6,372 nt of DNA from contig DGNT01000223.1 in NCBI GenBank assembly GCA_002389055.1, positions 1-6,372 of the forward strand, written 5' to 3'. Of the stretch, positions 1 through 6,372 are shown piece after piece. Position 1 is the stretch's first letter, and each line of letters starts with the position of its first letter. The stretch comes from Alcanivorax sp. UBA4485. GTDB lineage: Bacteria; Pseudomonadota; Gammaproteobacteria; Pseudomonadales; Alcanivoracaceae. The notes under the pieces were generated by a model. The model did no database searches. It had not been told where the DNA came from and worked only from the letters and a program-made list of their open reading frames with translations. The translations under genes and the position numbers were made by a program.

Positions 1-149
1 ATCTCGACACGAATCTCCACATCTTCTTCCTTGAAGCGCTTTTTGGTCGCCGCCGCCAGGGCCGATTCAATGGCCTCGAAGATCACGTCGCGGCTGACGC
101 CTTTCTCGTTGGAAACTGTTTCCGCTACCAGCAGGATTTCTTTGTTCAT
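1..149 (-). CDS. nusA: Transcription termination/antitermination factor NusA, N-terminal fragment
   Basis: Only the first 49 codons (plus 2 nt) are in the window; the gene runs off the left edge. The visible product begins MNKEILLVAETVSNEKGV and continues through a segment with AIESALAAATKKRF and EEDVEIRVE, which matches the start of the NusA N-terminal domain that binds RNA polymerase. The ATG at 149-147 is preceded by AAAGG about 8 nt upstream, a plausible ribosome binding site. NusA binds the elongating polymerase, promotes pausing and hairpin-dependent termination, and joins antitermination complexes. The gene lies 33 nt after the rimP stop, so the two are surely cotranscribed, as in the rimP-nusA-infB operon of other gammaproteobacteria. 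The S1 and KH RNA-binding domains expected further on cannot be checked here. Confidence 0.95.
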   Translation of the reverse strand, partial: MNKEILLVAETVSNEKGVSRDVIFEAIESALAAATKKRFKEEDVEIRVE

Positions 150-182
150 GGCCAGGCCTTTACAAAATTCTCCAGGGCACGC

Positions 183-638
183 TCAATCAAAGCGAGGCTG
201 TAATCGGGCGCGATCCACCTGACTGTAAGGAACGCGCAGGCTTTCGCCATCAAGCTCCATTACCAGCGTGTCGCCGTCCACGGCCACCAGGGTCGCCGTC
301 ATTTTACGCTTGCCCGCCACCGGGGCCAGCAGCGTGAGCTGCACGGATTCGCCCTGGTAACGTTCAAAGTGGGAAAGCTCGAAGAGAGGGCGATCCAGGC
401 CCGGGGAGGACACTTCCAGGTTGTAATCACCGGGAATAGGATCTTCCACGTCCAGTACGCCACTCACCTCGTGGCTCACCAGGGCACAATCATCGACGTT
501 AATGCCGTCATCGTGGTCGATAAAAAGACGCAATACCGCACCGCGCCCCTGGAGATACTGTACACCCCAGAGCGTATAACCCAGGTCTTCCACCACCGGA
601 GCCAGCAGCTCCTTGAGTTGTTCCGCGCGTTTCGACAT
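183..638 (-). CDS. rimP: Ribosome maturation factor RimP
   Basis: A 151-residue protein, close to the 150 of E. coli RimP (formerly YhbC). RimP binds the free 30S subunit in the cytoplasm and is needed for its late maturation. The family core is plain: GINVDDCALVSHEVS at about 44-58, VLDVEDPIP just after, and NLEVSSPGLDRPLF at about 72-85, which closes the N-terminal alpha/beta domain; the remainder (VQLTLLAPVAGKRK to the C-terminus) fits the small SH3-like C-terminal domain. I chose the ATG at 638-636 (MSKRAEQ). The frame stays open to an ATG at 692, but those 18 extra codons pass through the terminator-like hairpin of the leader and have no family counterpart. AGAGG lies just upstream of the chosen ATG. 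A leader hairpin (665-687) may control rimP-nusA expression. Confidence 0.97.
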   Translation of the reverse strand: MSKRAEQLKELLAPVVEDLGYTLWGVQYLQGRGAVLRLFIDHDDGINVDDCALVSHEVSGVLDVEDPIPGDYNLEVSSPGLDRPLFELSHFERYQGESVQLTLLAPVAGKRKMTATLVAVDGDTLVMELDGESLRVPYSQVDRARLQPRFD

Positions 639-664
639 TGCCTCTCTTTTCCGGTGCCACAAAC

Positions 665-687
665 AAAAAATGGGCATAACGCCCATT
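665..687 (-). terminator. Terminator-like hairpin in the rimP leader (possible attenuator)
   Basis: On the minus strand a perfect 7-bp stem (AATGGGC, 687-681; GCCCATT, 675-669) closes a 5-nt loop (GTTAT) and runs into an uninterrupted six-T tract (670-665). This is the layout of an intrinsic terminator. It ends about 26 nt before the rimP ATG, so it sits in the leader and not at the end of a gene. A leader with a premature terminator before rimP has been described in enterobacteria (the rimP leader). Whether this one acts as a regulated attenuator here is inference. Confidence 0.6.
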
Positions 688-707
688 CCCACTTGCGACC
701 CCGGTTG

Positions 708-716
708 TGTATAGCA
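708..716 (-). promoter_or_regulatory. Possible extended -10 promoter for rimP-nusA
   Basis: Reading on the minus strand, TGCTATACA (716-708) overlaps the end of the T tract of the upstream terminator. It has the TG-n extension and 4 of 6 bases of TATAAT, but no good -35 hexamer at 16-18 bp. If used, transcription would begin near 701 and give a leader of roughly 60 nt that contains the 665-687 hairpin. A weak call from motif match and position only; read-through from the tRNA-fMet promoter could serve instead. Confidence 0.25.
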
Positions 717-742
717 AAAAGCCCCTTCTAGAGGGGCTTTTT
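716..742 (-). terminator. Intrinsic terminator after the initiator tRNA
   Basis: A perfect 11-bp inverted repeat, AAAAAGCCCCT (716-726) and AGGGGCTTTTT (732-742), encloses a 5-nt loop. On the minus strand the GC-rich stem runs directly into TTTTT, the classical factor-independent form. It lies 32 nt beyond the CCA end of the tRNA. Because the arms are A-rich and T-rich at their ends it would also read as a terminator on the plus strand, though no plus-strand gene approaches it. Confidence 0.9.
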
Positions 743-774
743 GTTCGTCAGAACCGGGAGTCGGCCCTGATAAG

Positions 775-851
<77 letters not shown>

Positions 852-868
852 CTTGAAATCGAGCGCAA

Positions 869-897
869 ATACTAAATATTTACGCCGGTTTTGTCAA
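869..897 (-). promoter_or_regulatory. Sigma70-type promoter of tRNA-fMet
   Basis: A perfect -35 TTGACA (897-892), a 17-bp spacer, and a -10 TAGTAT (874-869; 4 of 6 consensus bases) on the minus strand. The bases after the -10, TTGCGCTC, form a GC-rich discriminator of the kind known from stable-RNA promoters under stringent control. The tRNA 5' end is 17 nt past the -10 element, so the primary transcript would carry a leader of about 10 nt for RNase P to remove. The A/T tracts at 909-926 fall at roughly -47 to -64 and could act as an UP element. Confidence 0.8.
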
Positions 898-901
898 ACC
901 C

Positions 902-934
902 AATCCTGAAAAAAACGTTTATTTTTCCAGGATT
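902..934 (-). repeat. A/T-cored inverted repeat just upstream of the tRNA-fMet promoter
   Basis: The arms AATCCTG (902-908) and CAGGATT (928-934) are perfect. On the minus-strand RNA the pairing continues through one G-U and five A-U pairs, giving a 13-bp stem with a 7-nt loop. It ends 5 bp short of the -35 hexamer. The GC-poor stem without a following T tract makes it a poor terminator in either direction. It may be a binding site or an UP element whose symmetry is incidental. Confidence 0.55.
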
Positions 935-957
935 TATACTCATCTTCCGGCGGCTGC

Positions 958-993
958 TTCCAACCCTGCCCCGCCCCGGGGACCAGGCTGGAA
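958..993 (-). repeat. Imperfect GC-rich hairpin in the tRNA spacer
   Basis: On the minus strand TTCCA, CCTG and CCCC (993-978) can pair in order with GGGG, CAGG and TGGAA (972-958), with small internal bulges and a GGGGC loop. This gives about 13 pairs. No T tract follows. It contains the palindrome CCCCGGGG (974-981). Function unknown. Confidence 0.4.
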
Positions 994-1000
994 AACCGCG

Positions 1001-1016
1001 GGCTTCCTTGGAAGCC
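1001..1016 (-). repeat. Perfect inverted repeat downstream of tRNA-Leu
   Basis: GGCTTCC and GGAAGCC flank a 2-base centre (1001-1016). On the minus strand it is followed, after GCGG-type bases, by only four T (995-992), so it is at best a weak terminator for the secG/tRNA-Leu transcript. It could instead protect or define the 3' end before tRNA processing. Confidence 0.5.
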
Positions 1017-1021
1017 TCGGA

Positions 1022-1039
1022 AGGTTCCAAAAGGAACCT
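1022..1039 (-). repeat. Perfect inverted repeat 10 nt after tRNA-Leu
   Basis: AGGTTCC and GGAACCT (7 bp) flank a 4-nt loop that is TTTT on the minus strand. It begins 10 nt after the encoded CCA of tRNA-Leu. There is no T tract after the stem, so it is not a standard intrinsic terminator. With the hairpin at 1001-1016 it forms a tandem pair 5 nt apart that resembles a 3'-end structure of the ftsH-to-tRNA-Leu transcript. Confidence 0.55.
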
Positions 1040-1049
1040 GTCCTGATTT

Positions 1050-1136
1050 TGGTGCCGAAGGCCGGACTTGAACCGGCACGACCGTAAGGTCACTACCCCC
1101 TCAAGATAGCGTGTCTACCAATTCCACCACTTCGGC
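1050..1136 (-). tRNA. tRNA-Leu (GAG), CCA encoded
   Basis: An 87-nt class II tRNA. The acceptor arms GCCGAAG and CTTCGGC pair fully, the anticodon loop TTGAGGG gives GAG at 1102-1100, and a long variable arm is present with a GACC/GGTC stem, as expected for leucine. The T arm reads GCCGG TTCAAGT CCGGC and CCA is encoded (1052-1050). It decodes CUC and CUU. The position right after secG corresponds to leuU in E. coli. Only 11 nt separate it from the secG stop and there is no promoter between them, so it is probably processed from the secG messenger. Confidence 0.97.
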
Positions 1137-1147
1137 AAAGAACTGAT

Positions 1148-1630
1148 CTACTGCTTCCCGGAATCGGACGTCGTCTCATCCGGGGCCGGGGATTCTAACC
1201 CAGCCGACGGCACATCTGAAGTCTCTTTTTCAGATTTACCGGAATCCATCGCCGGGGCCTGGGACGGAACGTCCGCACCCTGGGCGGGCGCCGTGGACGG
1301 CACGTCACCGGAGGCCGGCGCATCAGCGTCGTCCAGCGCCGGCACGTCCTGATCATCCACGGATTCAAGCGCCGGCAGGAAACTGCCCGCGCCTTCCGCT
1401 TCCTGGCGCGCCATCCAGGCCAGGCCCAGGCTGGTGACGAAAAACACCACCGCCAGAACCGCCGTAAAGCGGGTCAAGAAATTGGCGGACCCGGCGCTAC
1501 CGAATACAGTCTGCGAACCGCCGCCACCGAAAGAGGCGCCGGCGTCGGCCCCCTTGCCATGCTGGATCAGGATCAGGCCGATAAGACCGAGGGCCGCCAG
1601 CACGTGCACCACATGAAGCACAATATCCAT
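1148..1630 (-). CDS. secG: Preprotein translocase subunit SecG, with a long acidic tail
   Basis: SecG is the small auxiliary subunit of the SecYEG channel in the inner membrane and aids SecA-driven export. Two membrane segments are clear, at about 3-22 and 55-73, joined by the family loop: LIQHGKGADAGASFGGGG followed by SQTVFGSAGSANFLTR. The protein has 160 residues against 110 in E. coli. The excess is a tail from about residue 84 that is rich in Asp, Glu, Pro, Ala and Ser, with about 17 acidic and 3 basic residues and four DVP motifs (95, 109, 120, 139). Given the known topology of SecG, this tail should lie in the periplasm. The ATG at 1630 is 8 nt after the tpiA stop; the nearest SD-like AGGT lies in the last codons of tpiA, about 11 nt upstream, so translational coupling is likely. 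Confidence 0.96.
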   Translation of the reverse strand: MDIVLHVVHVLAALGLIGLILIQHGKGADAGASFGGGGSQTVFGSAGSANFLTRFTAVLAVVFFVTSLGLAWMARQEAEGAGSFLPALESVDDQDVPALDDADAPASGDVPSTAPAQGADVPSQAPAMDSGKSEKETSDVPSAGLESPAPDETTSDSGKQ

Positions 1631-1638
1631 AAGTTAAA

Positions 1639-2388
1639 TCAACCTGCCGCCCGACAAATGGCGATAAATTCTTTTTCGTTCAGTGAGGCCCCGCCGATCA
1701 GTCCACCATCGATGTCCGGCTGGGCAAACAGAGGGGCGGCATTATCCGCCTTTACGCTGCCGCCGTAAAGGAGGCGTACGCCGTCGGCCACATCCGGGTC
1801 GCGGGCCGCCAGGGCGGCGCGCAGATTCGCATGCACCGCCTGGGCCTCTTCCGGTGAGGCGGTGAGGCCGGTGCCGATCGCCCAAACCGGCTCATAGGCC
1901 AGCACCGCACGGTTGAAAGCCGCGCTGCCGGCGGCTTCCACCACCGCCATAAGCTGCCGGACGACCACGTGTTCGGTGTCACCGGCTTCGCGCTGGCGCA
2001 GCGTTTCGCCGACGCACAGAATCGGTATCAACCCGGCCTTTTGCGCGCGCAGAAACTTGCTGGCCACCAGGTCGTCGTCTTCCCCGAAGTGCTCGCGGCG
2101 CTCCGAGTGACCGACGATCACATAGCGGCAGCCCAGGTCCACCAGCATTTCAGCGGACACTTCGCCGGTAAAAGCGCCGTCTTCGTGGTCGCACAGCGTC
2201 TGCGCGCCCAGCCCCACGGCGCTGCCTTTCAGTTCAGCGCCCAATGCCTGCAGGTAAGGAAACGGCGGGCACACCGCCACTTCCGCGCTGCCCAGGTCCG
2301 CCGTCGCCAGGGCGGCTCCCAGTTCGGCCACCAGGCCGTACCGGCCGTTCATCTTCCAGTTCGCCGCCACTAACGGTGTTCTTGTCAT
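1639..2388 (-). CDS. tpiA: Triosephosphate isomerase TpiA
   Basis: A 249-residue cytoplasmic TIM-barrel enzyme that interconverts dihydroxyacetone phosphate and glyceraldehyde 3-phosphate in glycolysis and gluconeogenesis. All catalytic parts are present: AANWKMN with Asn10 and Lys12, GHSERR with the electrophilic His94, AYEPVWAIGTG with catalytic Glu166 and the mobile loop 6, then YGGSV at 208-212 and GGLIGGAS at 228-235 for the phosphate. Length and motif order are normal and the enzyme should be active. The ATG at 2388 has AGGAG 10 nt upstream. That same AGGAG also precedes a three-codon ORF (ATG CTC GAA TGA, 2396-2385) whose stop overlaps the tpiA start. The gene sits 16 nt after the glmM stop and 8 nt before secG. 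Confidence 0.98.
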   Translation of the reverse strand: MTRTPLVAANWKMNGRYGLVAELGAALATADLGSAEVAVCPPFPYLQALGAELKGSAVGLGAQTLCDHEDGAFTGEVSAEMLVDLGCRYVIVGHSERREHFGEDDDLVASKFLRAQKAGLIPILCVGETLRQREAGDTEHVVVRQLMAVVEAAGSAAFNRAVLAYEPVWAIGTGLTASPEEAQAVHANLRAALAARDPDVADGVRLLYGGSVKADNAAPLFAQPDIDGGLIGGASLNEKEFIAICRAAG

Positions 2389-2404
2389 TCGAGCATTGCT
2401 CCTG

Positions 2405-3739
2405 TCATGCGATCGCCGCTTCCACGGCCTCCGCCAGGTGCCGGCAAAGCCGCTCCACCTGGTCGGCGTCTTTGCCTTCCACCATCACCCGCACCAACGG
2501 CTCGGTGCCGGAGGGGCGCAACAACACGCGGCCGTTGCGGCCCAGTTCCTGCTCCACCTTCTCCATAGCCGCGCGCACCCCGGCCTCTTCCATGAAGCCG
2601 TCCCGCCGGTTGCCGCGCACATTGATCAAGGTCTGCGGCAGCAACGGCGCCGCCGTGACCGCGTCGCGCAGGGAAAGCCCCTCGCGGCGCAGCGCATCGA
2701 GCACCTGCAACGCCGCCACGGTGCCGTCGCCGGTGGAGGTGCGGTCGAGACAGACCAGATGGCCGGAGGACTCGCCGCCCAGCAGCCAGCCACGCTGATC
2801 GAGCTGCTCCATCACGTAGCGGTCGCCGACCTTGGCGCGGGCGAAGGGAATATCCAGGTCCTGGAGCGCCAGCTCCAGCCCCAGGTTGGACATCAGAGTG
2901 CCGACCACGCCGCCGTTCAGCAGATCGCGGCGCTGGCGGTCCCGGGCGATCAGATAGAGCAGCTGGTCGCCGTCCACCAGCGCGCCCTGGTCGTCCACCA
3001 TGATCAGCCGGTCGGCGTCGCCGTCCAGCGCCAGGCCCAGATCGGCGCCCTCCGCGACCACCCGGCGGCACAAGGCCTCGGGCTTGGTGGAGCCGCAGTC
3101 CAGATTGATGTTGAAACCGTTCGGCTGGTTGGCGATCGCCACCACCTCAGCGCCCAACTCTTCCAGTACATCCGGGGTAATGTGGTAGGCCGCGCCATTG
3201 GCGGTATCCACCACGATTTTCAGGCCGTGCAGATTGAGGCCCGGCGTGGTGCTTTTGCAGAATTCGATGTAGCGGCCACGGGCGTCGTCGATGCGACGCA
3301 CCTTGCCCAGGCGATCGGTGGCAACCACCGAGATCGGCTCATCCAGCATGCGCTCGATTTCCGCTTCGATCTTGTCGCTGAGCTTGCGGCCATTGTCGCC
3401 GAAGAACTTGATGCCGTTGTCGGTGTAGGCGTTATGCGACGCGGAGATCACGATGCCGGCCTGGGCGTGCAGGGTGCGGGTCAGGTAGGCGATGGCCGGC
3501 GTGGGCATGGGGCCGAGCAGCCTGACGTCGACACCGGCGGCGGAAATGCCCGCCTCCAGGGCCGATTCGAACATGTAACCGGAAATGCGGGTGTCCTTGC
3601 CGATCAATATCTTGCTGCCGCCGTGGGCGGCCAGCACCCGGCCGGCGGCCCAACCCAGTTTAAGCACGAAATCCGGCGTGATCGGCGGCTCCCCGACGGT
3701 GCCGCGAATGCCATCGGTTCCGAAATATTTGCGACTCAT
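2405..3739 (-). CDS. glmM: Phosphoglucosamine mutase GlmM
   Basis: GlmM turns glucosamine 6-phosphate into glucosamine 1-phosphate, the step toward UDP-GlcNAc for peptidoglycan and lipopolysaccharide. The 444 residues match the 445 of E. coli. It starts MSRKYFGTDGIRG; the phosphoserine loop is GIVISASHNA with Ser101 as the residue that carries phosphate; the metal loop is DGDADR with Asp239, 241 and 243; the sugar-binding loop is GGESSGH at 321-327; and the phosphate-binding loop is RPSGTEPLVRV at 408-418. Two small departures are visible: Ala104 where the family signature has Pro, and DGDADR in place of DGDGDR. The ATG at 3739 has GGGAG 7 nt upstream. An open frame extends to 3868 but overlaps folP and lacks family similarity, so I reject that longer start. 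Confidence 0.98.
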   Translation of the reverse strand: MSRKYFGTDGIRGTVGEPPITPDFVLKLGWAAGRVLAAHGGSKILIGKDTRISGYMFESALEAGISAAGVDVRLLGPMPTPAIAYLTRTLHAQAGIVISASHNAYTDNGIKFFGDNGRKLSDKIEAEIERMLDEPISVVATDRLGKVRRIDDARGRYIEFCKSTTPGLNLHGLKIVVDTANGAAYHITPDVLEELGAEVVAIANQPNGFNINLDCGSTKPEALCRRVVAEGADLGLALDGDADRLIMVDDQGALVDGDQLLYLIARDRQRRDLLNGGVVGTLMSNLGLELALQDLDIPFARAKVGDRYVMEQLDQRGWLLGGESSGHLVCLDRTSTGDGTVAALQVLDALRREGLSLRDAVTAAPLLPQTLINVRGNRRDGFMEEAGVRAAMEKVEQELGRNGRVLLRPSGTEPLVRVMVEGKDADQVERLCRHLAEAVEAAIA

Positions 3740-3771
3740 CCGTAGTCTCCCTGAAACAGCGCCGTGTTCGC

Positions 3772-4611
3772 TTACAGGCTGCTGTGCACGGCGTGGGCGA
3801 AGCGCACGCTGTCCACGGTTTCTTTTACGTCGTGGGCGCGCACGATACGCGCGCCCCGCTCCACACACATCACCGCCGCCGCCAGACTGCCCGCCAGACG
3901 CTGTTCCACCGGACGGTCCAGCACCTTGCCGAACAGAGACTTGCGCGACAGTCCCACCAGCAGAGGCAGCTCCAGGCTCGCCAGCCGGGACAACTCCGCG
4001 AGCAAACGCAGATTATGCTGCACCGTCTTGGCAAAGCCAAAGCCCGGGTCGACCAGCAACTTGTCGCGGGGGATACCGGCGTCCACGCAGGCGCCGATGC
4101 GCTGCTCCAGGAACGCGATCACCTCGGCGGTGACGTCTTCGTAGTGAGGGTCGTTCTGCATGGTGCCGGGCTCGCCCTGCATGTGCATCAGGCACACCGC
4201 CAGACCGGTGCCGGCGGCGGCTTCGAGGGCGCCCGGGCGGCGCAGGGAACGCACGTCGTTGATCATGCCGGCGCCGGCGCCGGCGCAGGCGCGAATCACC
4301 GCCGGCGTGCTGGTGTCCACGGACACCAGAGCGTCCAGCTCCCGGTGCAGGGCCTCCACCACCGGAATCACCCGGTCCAGTTCCTGCTGCTCGGAGACCG
4401 GCGCGGCGCCCGGCCGGGTGGACTCGCCGCCCACGTCGATGATCGCGGCGCCGTCGGCGAGCATCCGTTCGGACTGACGCAACGCGGCATCCAGGGAGGT
4501 GTAGCGGCCACCATCGGAAAACGAATCGGGGGTCACATTCAGGACCCCCATAACGACGGGCGCGGACACATCCAGTGTCCGCGCCCCACAGCTCAGCGTG
4601 TTGGCGTTCAT
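3772..4611 (-). CDS. folP: Dihydropteroate synthase FolP
   Basis: FolP joins p-aminobenzoate to 6-hydroxymethyl-dihydropterin pyrophosphate to make dihydropteroate for folate; it is the target of sulfonamides. The 279 residues (282 in E. coli) carry the family motifs in order: VMGVLNVTPDSFSDGG at about 20-35, GGESTRPGA at 61-69 (the loop that carries most known sulfonamide-resistance changes), SVDT at 97-100, IND at 117-119, MHMQGEPGTMQ near 142, DPGFGFAKTVQHN at 188-200, GLSRKS at 220-225 and RAHDV at 258-262. I chose ATG 4611; a TTG one codon earlier is possible. No clear Shine-Dalgarno precedes it, and the start is linked to ftsH by overlapping stop and start codons, so coupled translation is likely. 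It lies 32 nt before glmM. Confidence 0.97.
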   Translation of the reverse strand: MNANTLSCGARTLDVSAPVVMGVLNVTPDSFSDGGRYTSLDAALRQSERMLADGAAIIDVGGESTRPGAAPVSEQQELDRVIPVVEALHRELDALVSVDTSTPAVIRACAGAGAGMINDVRSLRRPGALEAAAGTGLAVCLMHMQGEPGTMQNDPHYEDVTAEVIAFLEQRIGACVDAGIPRDKLLVDPGFGFAKTVQHNLRLLAELSRLASLELPLLVGLSRKSLFGKVLDRPVEQRLAGSLAAAVMCVERGARIVRAHDVKETVDSVRFAHAVHSSL

Positions 4612-4621
4612 CAAACCATCA

Positions 4622-6372
<1,751 letters not shown>

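Noticed and set aside
639..692. Longer RimP start at 692
   Set aside because: The added 18 residues are encoded by the leader hairpin region and have no counterpart in RimP; the ATG at 638 gives the family length.
872..1093. A 73-codon minus-strand frame across the tRNA spacer
   Set aside because: It overlaps the tRNA-Leu gene and the tRNA-fMet promoter, and no Shine-Dalgarno or family similarity is visible.
2396..3745. A 449-codon open frame on the plus strand opposite glmM
   Set aside because: It lies exactly antisense to a full-length GlmM with all motifs. Its product is His/Gln/Ala-rich low-complexity sequence, typical of the shadow frame of a high-GC gene.
3740..3868. Longer GlmM start at 3868
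   Set aside because: The extension overlaps the 3' end of folP and is Arg-rich shadow sequence; the ATG at 3739 gives the conserved MSRKYFGTDG start with a good ribosome binding site.
4612..4614. TTG start for FolP one codon upstream of the ATG
   Set aside because: It would add one residue only. The ATG is stronger and is coupled to the preceding mini-ORF stop, though the TTG cannot be fully excluded.

Overview
This is an ordinary but complete piece of a gammaproteobacterial housekeeping cluster, and every gene is on the minus strand. In transcription order (right to left) it reads ftsH (5' end off the window), folP, glmM, tpiA, secG, tRNA-Leu(GAG), tRNA-fMet(CAU), rimP, nusA (3' end off the window). 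The high GC content, the close match of each protein to the Pseudomonas/E. coli families, and tpiA between glmM and secG (the order I recall from Pseudomonas; tpiA is elsewhere in E. coli) suggest a high-GC marine-type or Pseudomonadales/Oceanospirillales-like gammaproteobacterium. An Alcanivorax-like organism is possible, but I cannot fix the genus from sequence alone.

Layout: positions 6372-1639 hold four tightly packed genes (gaps of 10, 32 and 16 nt): the membrane protease FtsH, dihydropteroate synthase FolP, phosphoglucosamine mutase GlmM and triosephosphate isomerase TpiA. SecG follows after 8 nt, and a tRNA-Leu(GAG) gene starts only 11 nt after the secG stop, so it is probably cut out of the end of that transcript. 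Positions 852-1049 are a 198-bp spacer with no gene. It holds four successive inverted repeats and then a strong-looking sigma70 promoter (TTGACA, 17 bp, TAGTAT, GC-rich discriminator) aimed at the initiator tRNA. After the initiator tRNA come a canonical intrinsic terminator (716-742) and then a second terminator-like hairpin (665-687) inside the rimP leader. rimP and nusA end the window.

Function: the genes cover membrane proteostasis (FtsH), folate (FolP), cell-envelope amino-sugar synthesis (GlmM), glycolysis (TpiA), protein export (SecG), translation start and elongation (the two tRNAs), 30S maturation (RimP) and transcription elongation/termination (NusA). They share growth-linked expression rather than one pathway.

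I found no mobile element, CRISPR array, toxin, phage gene or other candidate for an undescribed system. The points most worth a second look are small: a U1-U72 mismatch in the initiator tRNA, a terminator-like hairpin in the rimP leader, three-codon mini-ORFs bridging into folP and tpiA, an Ala in place of the usual Pro after the GlmM active-site serine loop, a long acidic SecG tail, and the hairpin-filled spacer between the tRNA genes.
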